Positions 22,168 through 33,146 of a stretch of DNA of 64,000 bases are shown piece after piece. The DNA is from Callipepla californica brunnescens (lineage: Eukaryota > Chordata > Aves > Galliformes > Odontophoridae): contig JALIRH010000013.1 in assembly GCA_023055505.1 (NCBI GenBank), positions 8,184,001-8,248,000 on the forward strand, in the 5' to 3' direction. The translations under genes and the position numbers were made by a program. Position 1 is the stretch's first letter. Each line of letters opens with the position of its first letter. Below the pieces are notes generated by a model, which ran no database searches, was not told the origin of the DNA, and saw nothing but the letters and a program-made list of their open reading frames with translations.

Positions 22168-23281
22168 CTGAAGGGAAAAGGGGTGAATAAACAAGAACCT
22201 GACTGGTGCACCATGCTGTGACTGCTCAGCCCCAAAGGCATGGAGAGTAACTCTTTAAAAAGGTTTTGAAAGGTGGGAAAGCTGTTTTTGCATTTTTTTC
22301 CATGAGCAGCTAAAACCTGGCTGCACATGTGCTCATTTTCAGGTGTTCATTGCTTTTTCTTTGAGCTGAAAGGACTTGGTTGTAACCTAACGGAGACCTT
22401 TGAGAGCTGGGGAAGTGCCAAGTGAGTGCCACCACAAGGTAGGAGTTTTAAAAGGATACTATTTGCAGCTGATAGCTCTCTCCTCTCCCTCCCCTCTCAC
22501 ACTTAGTCAAATTTTATGATGTTGGTTTTAATAGGAGACACTTGGGAGGAAAACACAAGGGGAAAGAAAGCAAAGGAGGCTGAAGTCGGTGTTAAGCAGC
22601 TGTGCAGCAAGTGATAGCAATGTCCAGAGCTGGGATGAATTCATGGCAGTCTGTTTGTTGCAATATTAATCATGTACAGATCTGAGACTGGTTTTGAACC
22701 ATTTAAGGTGAAAATGTTGATCTGAGCGTAGCTGCTAATGCAGGAATGATTAAATCTGCTGTGGGGCATGAAGAGGGATGTTAGCTATTTGGGGTCCAGG
22801 AGGTTAATCAAGGTAAAAAGATTCCCCTGTGTGCCTGTAATTGCTATCTGTCTTGTGAGTATGAGCAGGTCCTGGCTGTCCTTAGGAGAGAACTGTGGAC
22901 TTTGAACATTTGGGGCACTGCTCCTTATGCTATTACCAGGGGTTACTGCTGAGGAATCATTCAGATGCTTCAGTCTTCACTGAGTTGAATGGGAACTGTG
23001 TGTTTAAATATGCTAGTCCCCATGCAGTGTGCAGGTGAGAGAGCTGTTCTTATTGCTGGTTTGGATAGAGCTAGAGAAAACCAGGCTGCCATAACTGGGG
23101 CTGTCCTGAATGGAAAAGGACCTTTGAGTGCTTGTTTCAACGTGGTACAGGTTGACTCTTTACAGAAATAGGTAGAATTCGGATTATTGTTTTTCTCGTG
23201 AGCACAATTCTTTAAAAAATCCTTCTTCTAACACAGAGCATCTCACTGCTACAGATTTTCTCCACTGACTTTGTCTTCCAG

Positions 23282-23346
23282 CTTGGAGGCAAAGCACAGC
23301 ATCAGCACTGTGAAATGGATACAGACAAATCCACTCTAGCGAGTAG
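23282..23346 (+). other. Isolated exon-like segment, plus strand
   Basis: A 65-nt segment lies between a good acceptor (ctttgtcttccag) and a good donor (AG|gtaaga) and is open in one frame. It has no recognisable protein similarity and no partner exon was found. Confidence 0.2.
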
Positions 23347-23809
23347 GTAAGATGATGGAAAACTTGCTGGTCTAGGTATCCCTCGGTCCTTCTGTTTAGA
23401 TTTGTCTTTCAAAAATATGATTTGTTTGTAAACTATTTGTTTTTAGCTTAGCTTTCACTGAAGTACAGTGTCACCTGGAAGGTGTTCAGCTTTATTTACA
23501 AGACTTTTCTCCCTTTTTCTTTTCTCCTTTTTTTTTTTTTTTCCATGACAACATGAAAAGTGGGAAAGAGGAGCAGTAAAAGAGGGAAGTAAAACACAAC
23601 AACAGAAAAATTATCAAAAACTTGGTAAATAAACATCCTCATATAGATTTTCTTGAGGTTTTTGCAAGGGGTGCAAGCATGATTTTTAGGAAGTCATGCT
23701 GGAGAAGACATCTGGGGACTAATCACTTTAAGTAGTAAATTTGTGAAGGCTCTTTGCTGTATTCTGGTTAGCTTCAGCAGCAACTTCGTTGAGGTCAGGC
23801 CTTCCCCTT

Positions 23810-23815
23810 TTTATT
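23810..23815 (-). terminator. EDNRB2: Candidate EDNRB2 polyadenylation signal
   Basis: A minus-strand AATAAA lies about 900 nt after the EDNRB2 stop. A second AATAAA at 23496-23491 is an alternative. Which one is used cannot be told from sequence. Confidence 0.4.
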
Positions 23816-24713
23816 TTCCACCTTAGCTTGACCCTGAGGATCAGAATCTGCATTCCCCCTTACAAATAGCCTGAAACTTGGTGTCACGGAGCTGTGGCCA
23901 AGAAGTGCTGGGGTTCCAGGAACTGGGGAGGGGGAATTTGGAGCAGGTGGTTTGGCTGGGTGCTGCCTCTGGCTTCTGCTGAGGGTACCTGATCTCCTAA
24001 GCTGTGCTGTCCCGTGCATTCAGTTACCTTCTTGTGCCATACACGGGCAGGGTGAATACCATCCCTGAGCAGAGAGCCTGGAGCAAATTTCCTGGGAACA
24101 GGTAAAGAGGAGAGGTCTTTTAGGGCTCCCCAGGTCAGGTTGATTGCTTTGTGAAGCTGGGTTGCTGCCCATCCCTCCATACCATGGCTGGGGAAGATTG
24201 GTCATTGGTGGTCTACAAGACCTACGTGGTACCTGGGTCTTATGGTGCTCTGCCCAGAGACAAACTGTTCCAGCAGAGGGAGGTCATAAGGAATGATCTT
24301 TGTTTTTTTCAACTGGAAATTGTTGTTTGCGTTCCTTGCCCTCTCCTCTCTGTCCCAAATCCATCTCCAAATGACCGCATCTCAACTTTCCTTTTCTCAC
24401 CCATCTCCTCACCCCGTGTTTCTACCCAAGACAAATGACCATAAGTCACTTGGCTATCCTGAAAAGAACAGAAGTATCTGACAAGGAGCTGGATCCCGTT
24501 CTTCTTTCAGAGGTGACTTGGACTGGAGGATGGACAAGCAGAACCCTGAGACTGTGTTCAGAGCTAGTCCCAGAGGTCAGTGAAATGCTACAGCTCTTAC
24601 CCAGATGAATTACAACATGAAGGCAAAAACAATTCAAGCCCAGCCAGGAAATAGCTGTGCAAGAGAATTTGTGGTGTCCTATGATCTTGTCACAGTGCCT
24701 TCTCCTTTCTGCT

Positions 24714-24863
24714 TTAGGAAGAGCTGTACTTGTTGCTCAAGCGGGAGCTGCTCCGGTCCAGTCCAAGCTCCTGCCCGTTGGCTTTCCACTTCCCCACGGA
24801 GCACTTCTCATCTGTCGGTGTGATGCTCAGAGCAGGTCTCTGGCACCAGCAGCACAGACAGGA
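24714..24863 (-). CDS. EDNRB2: EDNRB2 last coding exon (C-terminal tail, residues 388-436)
   Basis: After ctcacag it encodes the cysteine cluster SCLCCWCQ, a divergent middle, and the family-typical end SNKYSSS with TAA at 24716-24714. The tail middle differs strongly from EDNRB, as expected of the B2 paralogue. Confidence 0.93.
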   Translation of the reverse strand, partial: SCLCCWCQRPALSITPTDEKCSVGKWKANGQELGLDRSSSRLSNKYSSS

Positions 24864-27800
24864 CTGTGAGGAGACAAAGAGGGTCAAGGTGCAGATGTTA
24901 TGTGTGTGGGATACGAAGGAAACATCGTTGGTAGGTCAATCTGCTCAGTGCTAGGTTGTGTGCTGTCCTACAGATTTGGTGGGAATAGGTTTGTCAGGAT
25001 AGGGCTGGAGTGGCTTGGAAATGAAGCTAGCAAAGCCTCAGGTATTTTTTGCAGTTGTTTTCTTGTCCTTGAGGGACAGAAAATAGGGGTAATTCTTAGC
25101 TGAGCTCAGCTCCTTGCCATAGCAGTTGGGAGGTGATTTTCATCTCATCCCCATCCTTTCTCAGAGCTTCTCTCCTTAGATTTCTCTCTGAGCAGTTTGA
25201 GCTCAAAGTTGATAGCGTTCCCACTTCCTAATTTAAAGATGTGCAGGGTTGCTTCTGATTCAGAGCCACAGGGACTTCTCTGGGTTTTGTCACAGGTCTT
25301 GCACTGGCTAAAGCCTCCCTGTAGCAAGGCAGGACGCTCTGTTGTGCTTGAATCTGGGAAGAGAGGCACCTAGCTTGGGTGGAGGGTTTCAGTGAGCAAA
25401 TATGGGCATCCTGTGGGTTGCTGGCGGGCCCCGCACGTACCTGATATCTGACTTTCCCCTCATCAGAAATCTGTGGCAATGTGGGTACCATTCCTTACCT
25501 GAAAGCAGTTCTTGAATTTTCGGCTGACGAAATAGAGAGCCACAGGATTGATGCAGGAGTTGAGGGAGGCCATGTTGATCCCAAAGTAATCCATGACAAG
25601 GAGGAAACTGTGGCGAGAGGGGAGAGAAGGGGCTGGTAGCTTGCTGAGTGAACAGCTGAAGGAGTTTCAAAACTCCCAAATGTTTCTCTGCCCTGGAGGT
25701 ATCTTTAACTCATGCAGTACAGAGAAAACCAATTTTTCTCTCTCCATAGGGCCCTGCACTTCCTTTCTCTCTGCCTTTCTACAGAGCAGTGCCATATAGA
25801 AAAGAGTTGAAAGGTGTTTAGAAGGCAGCTCTGAGCCCAGTGAGCCTCTGCACGTGCTCACTGGAGCTTATGGCACAGTACCTTCCTGCTGATCCTCTTA
25901 CCTGAGCAGCTCACATCTGTTGGGGTCGGTCTGATCGTAGATGGTCTTTTTGAGGATGCGGCTGAGGTGGAGTGGCAGCCAGCAGAGTGCAAAGATCACC
26001 ACGAGACAGAAGACAGTCTTGGCGACCTCCCGACGCTGCAAGGAGAGGGTGGGCAGGGGAGAAGGGATACTCTGAGTATTTGGGGTGAAGCACCCTCTCT
26101 GCATGCTGAGCAATGGCCCTTCGTGTCCTTTCTATAACTTGAGGATGGCTTGGCATCATGAGGGTGACTTGTGAGATCCAGGCTGCAGAAAGCAGTAAGG
26201 TAGCCATAATGCATTGTGGACCAGAGTAGAGTCTCCTTCTCCCCATCCTACTATCATTTCTGATCACTTTTCTGAAGTGGCCTCATTTGCCCTTCCTGCT
26301 AAATTATTGAAGCAACCAGCAGGTCAACAAGGTATGGGAGAGAGCAAAGACAGATATAAATGACCATAGGACTGGAAAAGCAAGCTGGTCCATGGTCACA
26401 GTGCAGGTGGTTTGGGTTATCTCTGAGGTGAGAGATTGTAGAGCTGAGAGCCCTTATCCCTATTTAAATCAGGAATCTGCATCCACTTGTCAAGAAGCCA
26501 CTGGCTGCTGTGAAGCTACATCCTTTATAGGAACTCATGTAGATTCTCCCACTCTAAATCAATACCCTTTGCTTGGGGAAATCTGTGTGTTTCTGCCCTC
26601 CTGATTTTCTTACCCGTTTCATGTGGTCATTCAAAGCGATTCTCATGCCATTTCTCTTGCTCAACATTTCACATGACATGAGGGTGTAGAAGATGCCAGT
26701 GCATACCAAGGGGAGGCAGAAGTAGAAGCCGAAAAGCCACCAGTCCTTCACGTCACGATAGAACTGTATGAAAAACAGAGAGGAACTGAAAATGGGGAAG
26801 AGGGAAGGTACCTGATGCATTGGTCCCTGACACCAGTGTTGTCACTTATCAGACCACTCTGATGCTTCTAATATATGAAAGCGTTATAGCCCCTGCACTA
26901 AGTATACATGGGATCATCTTCCCCCTAGGCCTTAACCCAAAGAAGGGAAGTCTGGTTTACACTTGGCTGCCAATCTAGCACTTTTGTACAAGAAATTGTC
27001 GCAAGGTGCTTATTTAGGCAGATTTGGGTTTGAGAGGGCAAGTTGTGATGCTTTTTTTGTCTTCATCCCCTTGCTCTCCCTTAGCTGGCCCTGTTCATTC
27101 TGGTTGTGGAGATGCTTCTTGGCCTGTTTTGACAGCATAGTATTTTCTTGAAGCTTCCCAGGATTGGTCATGACTTTCTGATGGGGGCAATGAGGATGGA
27201 ACGCAGCTAAATGATCTTCTGCCAGTTGCCAGGTCTCACATGCAAAGCAACTCTACCCTATGTTGGTACTTCCTGTGTAGTCTGTGCTTTGTCTAATCTC
27301 TCCCCATGTTCTCCCTTTTGGCTGAAAGTCATATATAGTAGCATCTAACCCTCTAAGCAAGGAGGAAGGAACCCTGTTTGCCTGTGTCTTCCTCGCACTG
27401 CAGCTGGGATGGGTCAGGGTACGTACCATCATGAAGCTGGATTTCTGTTCGGACGCAAGCATGCACACCCACAGGTCTCGGTCCCAGTAGTTGATCTCTA
27501 CCATGTCAAAGGCTATGGCTTCAGGGACTGCAAGCACAATGGCCACTGCCCATATCAGTGTCACCTCCACTGCTTTCCACATGGGAATTCCTATGCCCTG
27601 GATCCGACTCCAGGAGGCCACTGCTCGATACCTGCCCAGTTCATGGAAATAGAACAAGAGTAGAGAGGAGTGAGAGAAGACACTCAGAAAGAAGCAAGGA
27701 AGGTGAGTATTAGAATTGTCCACAAAGTCCCCTTCCCTCCCTCCTTCTTTCACCGTTACTTTGCCTTCTCTTTCAGTGGAATGGAAATGATCAGCAGGGC

Positions 27801-29459
27801 CTCAAGGGATAGATATGAAGGAAGTTGACCTTAACCATTATGTCTACCTCCTGGTGGCAGAGGTGCCATCCTTCCCCACCAACCTAACAGTTATGCCTGC
27901 ATGTTATGCTCCTCGTGTCAACCTTTTCCGTCAGGACTTCTTTGCCACAGAGAACAGTTGGTTCCTGTTGGATTTCAACTCCTCATAACAGCTCCCTCTC
28001 CCCTTCTTTGAATTTGGCCTCGAAACAAGTCACTCAGCAGTCTTCTAATTGCTAGCAACAGAGGGATATGCCGTGGTTAAATACGGGCCAAGCAGGGCAG
28101 AGCATCTGTGGAAGTTGTTTCTCACCTGTCAATGCTGAGGGCACAAAGGCTGAGGACCGTGATGCCCACTGAAGCCTTCTGGATGAAGGGGACCAGCTTG
28201 CACACCTGCACACCGAAGGGCCAGTCCTTTGCCAAGAGCTGGGGAAGAACCTCAGGGTTAACAGACTGCTTCGGAAAGGCATGCCTGGCTTCCCGTAATA
28301 ATGGGTGGTTACCCACAAGGTGCAAGAAGCCCACAAAGAACAGCTGAAAGCACTCTGAGGTTACCTCCACTGGGATGGCATGGTGTGTGCTCTCTGGTGG
28401 TTTGGTTTTACTGGGAACCACTCATTTCCCTAAGGGCTTGTTGTGAGATGAGTTTACACATACGTGGAGAGAGGGCTCATACCCCAAGTCCGGAATCCTA
28501 AATCAGGATTCAGAAAGCCATAATGGGCTTTGGGATGCTTTCGGAGGAGAAGTGAATATAATTCTAAGATAGCCAAAATCCAGCAAGGACGTCTTCTTTT
28601 AGATAGTTTTCAAAGGCATGCAGACTTATGTGCTCCCTACACTCTGCTCTTCTACCAAATTTTGCTTCCTTAGTGCAGATTCTCCTCAAAACTCTTCTCA
28701 CCTCTGAGATTAGATTTGATCTGGTGTTCCCTTCAAAGCCAGTACCTACTTGTGACCCTAAGCTCAACTGAGGCAGTATCAGTGGGGCAGTATGAGACAG
28801 GAGAAAGGGAGCTCTGAGAGATGGCTAAGTATGTCTTGAAGTGTGGGCTGTCCTGTGGTCGAAGCCTTTGGTATAAGCCTTGAACTGTGCACAGCCCTCA
28901 CTGCTGTCACAGTACTTAACTGACCCAGACACAGAGCTGGGTATTCAGCGTGTGACAGGCTCATCTGCCAGCTTTCTTTAGTGAGGTTGTTCCTTCAGTC
29001 TCCATCTGGTCCCATATACCCTTTTTTATGATATATAGGACCTTAGGACACACGGACTTGTGCAATATGACAGAACCAGGCAAACAGATACCAAAGAGGA
29101 GGGCTGTCAGACCTACATACCCACAGCCCTGTTGTGTGAGTGCACCTGAGCTCCAAGTCCTTCACCCTTTTGGGCCCTTTGTATAAACCCCTGACTCCAG
29201 ACCACCGCAACCTGTCCCACATGGTGGGCAAGGAGGAGCTGCACATCTCACTCAGCACAACTCCTTCTCTTGACTGGAGTCTTAGGACTCCATCTAACAT
29301 CTGCTAAACCCTCTCTACCCTGTTTATAATACAGCCCTGTTCGTTGTTCCTGGATGAATCTTCATGTTTAACTGGATGTTTGCAAGGGGCTGATTTGAAA
29401 ATAGCAGGAGACTACAAGTGGCTCTTTTCCTTGCAATTTTAAATAAGATTTAAAAGATC

Positions 29460-29490
<31 letters not shown>

Positions 29491-30164
29491 CATATCAGTA
29501 ACTGGGAACACCTCTGCTTTCCTGGGAACCTACTGCAAACTTTGTGCCTGTTTATTTTTCCCTTTTTCTTTGGAGAACGTAATCACCTTCTTCCAATCCT
29601 TGCCAAAAACGGAGACTATGATAGAGTGCAGAAGGTAGACAGAATATAGCAGGTCACAAAGGCAGGTGGTAGCAGATGCCATTCCTGCTCTGATACACAT
29701 TACACAGAGCCTACCTTGTAGACATTGATGGGCAGAGCAATGAGGATGTAGAGAAGATCTCCAAGAGCCAAGCTAGCAATGAGAACATTTGGCCCATTCC
29801 TCATGCACTTGTTCTTGTAAATGATCCTCAGGAGCGTGGAGTTCCCAATGATCCCTACTATGAAGATGGTGCAGGAAACGATGGTGTTGATGTACTTGAA
29901 GATGTGCCTGATGTCTGCGGGCTTCACGCAGACGGGCAGCAGTGGTGGCTCCGACCCGCTGCTTTTGGGAAGGCTTTCTGAGTAGTTGGGTGCCTTGGCA
30001 TCCTGGAACAGGCTGGGCTGCACCAGGCTGTAAGCCTGCTCCTGGCTGAGCACCTCCAAGGGGTTGGAGCTTGCCTGGAAAGCCTCTGGGGTCTGGCCAT
30101 GTGCCCTAGTGAACAGGCAAGTCAGGAGGATGGCCAGAGTGATGGGAGCTGGGATTCTCACCAC
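24714..30164 (-). CDS. EDNRB2: Endothelin receptor B2 (class A GPCR), start codon unresolved
   Basis: Seven coding exons join in frame (30164-29715, 28238-28126, 27631-27427, 26763-26614, 26035-25902, 25607-25499, 24863-24714) for 436 residues. This is a plasma-membrane G-protein-coupled receptor for endothelins, needed in birds for neural-crest melanoblast migration. Residues 1-23 form a signal peptide and N60 (NYS) is a glycosylation site. TM1 is about 92-115 and TM2 about 125-147. C163 and C244 form the conserved extracellular disulfide, IDRYRAV follows TM3 and NPVALYF is in TM7. A palmitoylation-type SCLCCWC cluster at 388-394 precedes the tail ending SNKYSSS. Residue 1 is GTG here, not ATG; see findings. 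Paralogue choice rests on tail divergence from EDNRB and on VAMP7 linkage. Confidence 0.95.
25499..25607 (-). CDS. EDNRB2: EDNRB2 exon, residues 351-387 (TM7)
   Basis: This 109-nt exon lies between cgccacag and gtaagg. It encodes [20 protein letters not shown], then [16 protein letters not shown]. It contains the NPxxxYF motif at the end of TM7 and the start of helix 8. Confidence 0.95.
25902..26035 (-). CDS. EDNRB2: EDNRB2 exon, residues 307-351 (TM6)
   Basis: This 134-nt exon lies between ccttgcag and gtaaga. It encodes [20 protein letters not shown] and [10 protein letters not shown], then the third extracellular loop. Arg332 is codon CGC at 25960-25958. Confidence 0.95.
26614..26763 (-). 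CDS. EDNRB2: EDNRB2 exon, residues 257-306 (TM5)
   Basis: This 150-nt phase-0 exon lies between ttcatacag and gtaaga. It encodes [20 protein letters not shown] (TM5) and the start of the third intracellular loop through LNDHMKR. Confidence 0.95.
27427..27631 (-). CDS. EDNRB2: EDNRB2 exon, residues 188-256 (ICL2, TM4, ECL2)
   Basis: This 205-nt exon lies between actgggcag and gtacgt. It begins with [11 protein letters not shown] and spans TM4 ([18 protein letters not shown]). Cys244, codon TGC at 27465-27463, pairs with Cys163. Confidence 0.95.
28126..28238 (-). CDS. EDNRB2: EDNRB2 exon, residues 151-188 (ECL1, TM3)
   Basis: This 113-nt exon lies between ttccccag and gtgaga. It encodes [20 protein letters not shown] and on through LCALSID plus two bases of Arg188. 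Cys163 is the TM3 disulfide cysteine. Confidence 0.95.
29461..29486 (+). repeat. (GT)13 microsatellite
   Basis: Thirteen uninterrupted GT dinucleotides lie in EDNRB2 intron 1, about 230 bp downstream of the exon 1 donor in transcript orientation. It is probably polymorphic. Confidence 0.95.
29715..30164 (-). CDS. EDNRB2: EDNRB2 first main coding exon (residues 1-150)
   Basis: It encodes the signal peptide, the extracellular N-terminus with N60, TM1 ([12 protein letters not shown]) and TM2 with the conserved Asp136 (LALGDLLY). It ends VYK|gtaggc in phase 0. The frame stays open upstream to a stop at 30293-30291 with no ATG. Acceptor-like cag ends are present before 30237 (with an excellent pyrimidine tract) and before 30163. 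Confidence 0.93.
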
Positions 30165-32834
30165 TGAGGATCGAAGGGCAAAGCTGGCTGCAGAGTGCAG
30201 TGGTTTTGGGATGTCTTTGCTTGGATCTTGAGCTGATCTGCAGATGGAGAAAGGGACAAGGGGAAAAAGTGTGTTAGCAGAGGAGGGGGCCTAGCAGAGC
30301 TTAAGAAGATGGCAGAGGTATTTTGTCTGCAGTCAGTGGAGCATAAGTAATTTTGGGGCACCTGCTCCATTGACACCTGCACTGCAGGATGATTCTGCAA
30401 ACCCCATGTTATCTATAGGAACAAAGCATCTTTCTCTTCTGCATTTGTGCCATGGGAGAAGTGGAGCAGCATGAACATCAGCAGATCCTATATGCCATCT
30501 TTCATTGCCAAGAGTCAGAACTCAGCACAGTATCCTGAGAACTGTGCTGGGAAAATACCATGAGGGTTTTTCCAGAAATGCTGTATTGATACCTGACATC
30601 TTATTCCAATTTATGGGCAAGCAGAACAACCCCTCCTTCCCCATCCTTAATCGCTGTTAATTGAACCACTTCCTTTCCAAATCTACCATGCTGCTCCACT
30701 CAATACCTGGGGACATAAATCTCCCTGTGCTGTTTGCAGTGTTGGCTGCTGAGCACAGTAAAAGGTCTCTCGAGCTGACCAAGGCTGCAGCACTGCTAAT
30801 AAATATCTCTGGAGTGGGTTCTGTTTTGCAGATCTCAGCCAGTACTCTCAGACAGGGCTGGTTGAGCAGCAAATCCCATGCAGCTTAAGGGACAGCTGAG
30901 GATGCTGTAGCACTGTACTGGTATGGATTTGGGGAAGGGTCTTCAGTACAGTGGGCCCATGCTGTTCCTCTCTGGGAAGACAGCCCCAAGTCCCACCAGG
31001 TACAGCCACAGCTCCTCCACGTATAGCTGCCTTGTGTGTCAGCTCTGCAGGAGCACCTGTGCCTTCCTGTTTGTTTGGAAGTCTCCAAGCATGATCAGTA
31101 AGAAGCTGGATGCTTTCCCAACAAACCAGCCTAACCTGACCTACTCTTTTCTCAGTTTCATCCTGCTGATTCTGCCAGGAAATCTAAACCAAGCTCAATT
31201 CTCTCTGACCCTTCAGCCAGGTTCTTAGTGAACTAAACTGCAAACAGGCAGTGTTAGTAGGAAACCTGACATTTATTCTCAGTTACATGTCAAACAGAGG
31301 CAATAAAATAACTGCAGACCTTCAATCACAGTTCAGACCTCATGAACTCAAGAGCCGAGCTTTCAGTTCTGTTATAACAACTACTTTTTAAAGATGTTTT
31401 CTTTCTAGTTTGACCCTTACGTTGTGATGGCACCTCAGATATGGTTTCAGCGCAGTAGAGTTAAAGATCCCATCCCTTTTCTTTCCAGCTCACTGTCAGC
31501 ATGCTTCTATCTGCTGAAATATTCATGCCTGGTGCATAGCAATTCTGTGTGCTCACCATGCCTTTTATCTCTGCAGGCTCAAGCAGCTTTGCAAACGTAT
31601 CTTGCAGCTAAGCCACATCAATATGAGCCAAAATGGCCACCGTGAAGTTATCTGCCCGCATCTAGCTGTGAAAAAAACACAAAGCCTCTCCATATGGTGG
31701 TTGGGAATTGACCCATGTCTGTCTTGAGAGCACCCAACTTGCATGGGTATCCCAGCACTGAGGGATACCTGCAGGTGTATCCTGATACACCTAAGCACAA
31801 AGTAATATGTACATGAGGGAATCCCTCAGCCCACACAGTCATGCATGAGCAGAGCTAATTCCCCCAGGAAAGCATGGTGGATGCCAGCTTATCACCTAGT
31901 GACCACTGTAAAATGCTGTGGGAAGAGCCTTGGTGGTGGCTCTGAGGATCCTGGCACCTCTGCTGGTCCGGGTCATCCCTTAAGAACTGACTGTCCTACC
32001 TGAGACCTGAGATGAGTGAAGATTCTCCAACATCTCCTTCCTTTTGCTATTTACCTAAGTACCAGCTTAGGCACCAGAGCATCCCTGGAAGGCTGTGTGC
32101 TGGGCAGCAGCAGGCTGCTCCTCTGCTCTCTCTGGTGAAGGACTCAGAGCCTGGTGCTGTTGTGCCCCCAGGGTTTTGGCAGAGGAGCTCATGTGAGTAA
32201 GAATCACAGGACACGTCTCACTGGATCCTGCCCATTGCTTCCACACTACTAAAAAGAATTGCTTCTCCCCCATCTTACCTTAATATCCAATAATTTAATA
32301 AAAAGGGAGCACTCCTATTCAACAGCCCATTGATTACTTGCCCTCTTTGTTCCCTCATCTCGGAGTGCTTGCACCATAACTCGTTCTCCCTTGTGGGGGG
32401 AACCAAGGCATGGAAGGCTAAGATGCATTTTGATCACCCAGTGGGTGGAAGCCAAAGCCAGCATCACTGCTCCAAATCCTCTGAGCCTTGTTCACATCTC
32501 CAATCAGGTGGGGAGGTGCTTGATATCACCATCCCATCTGCCCAGACGAAGGTGCAAATAAATGTCTTTTGCAGCAAAAATGCCATGGGTTGGGGGAAGA
32601 GGGGAGAAAGGCAGATATGAGCACACATTCCCAGTTGCTTCCCTCTCCTGAATGCATCCCGGTCCCCAGAATGGTGGACCTTCCCCCAAAAGGTGTGCAG
32701 TACCTGTTAGATCTCATCAGGGATGTGATCCCTCCAACATCTCCGTCAGACCATGGAATTGAAAGACATGTAAAAACTCACCCAGACGCAGGAAATCATT
32801 TTGTTTGCAAAGCTTTTCATCAGATTTGGATTAC

Positions 32835-32990
32835 CTTCCTCGAGACCACGAATTCTGTATGCTCCTGGGATCGGTTTCTCTCCCTCTCACAGTCCCTTGC
32901 CTGTCCCACAGGTCCCAGGAGGATGATGGCATTGTAGATTCTGGAGTTTACTTTTGTGTTCCTTCCCTCTCGTGACTTGCTGAAGTCTCT
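32835..32990 (-). other. EDNRB2: Candidate EDNRB2 5' exon(s)
   Basis: The segment lies just downstream of the TATA box at 33014-33008, so transcription would start near 32985. Two donors are visible. One is CAAAA|gtaaac with the exon ending at 32952. The other is GGAAG|gtaatc with the exon ending at 32835. An ATG at 32932-32930 opens a frame of 32 codons plus two bases to the second donor. Which donor is used decides the EDNRB2 start. Confidence 0.4.
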
Positions 32991-33007
32991 CTGAACAGAG
33001 CACTTAG

Positions 33008-33146
33008 TTATATAGAAAATCGCTGGGCTGCCCCTGAAAGCAGCTGCTGCAACCAATAAGTGCAAAGCAGGACAGGGATGGAGGAGGAGGGCAAGGCAGG
33101 CAGGGATGAAAATCATAAACAAATCCCACTGGGGGCGGGGGGAGAG
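33008..33146 (-). promoter_or_regulatory. EDNRB2: Candidate EDNRB2 core promoter (TATA, CCAAT, GC box)
   Basis: On the minus strand, reading toward the gene, there is a GC-rich box (complement of gggggcggggggag, 33132-33145). It is followed by ATTGG (inverted CCAAT, 33057-33053), a CAGCTG E-box at 33046-33041 and TATATAA at 33014-33008. Order and spacing are those of a regulated TATA promoter. It lies 2.8 kb upstream of the main coding exon. Confidence 0.5.

Larger units (their letters stand above)
20793..24713. other. Interval between POLR1D and EDNRB2 (convergent 3' ends)
   Basis: No complete gene is seen. It contains a CR1 fragment (21085-21425), an unassigned minus-strand terminal-exon-like segment (22023-22167), an isolated plus-strand exon-like segment (23282-23346) and the presumed EDNRB2 3' UTR down to about 23.8 or 23.5 kb. 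The POLR1D and EDNRB2 genes converge here. Confidence 0.6.

Noticed and set aside
27253..27753. 166-codon minus-strand frame around an EDNRB2 exon
   Set aside because: Only 27427-27631 is exon. The rest is intron read-through on both sides of clear splice sites.
24714..30164. Receptor as EDNRB or EDNRA rather than EDNRB2
   Set aside because: The TM core is B-type, but the tail and N-terminus differ strongly from EDNRB. The residue numbering fits the avian EDNRB2 variants, and VAMP7 linkage fits the B2 locus.
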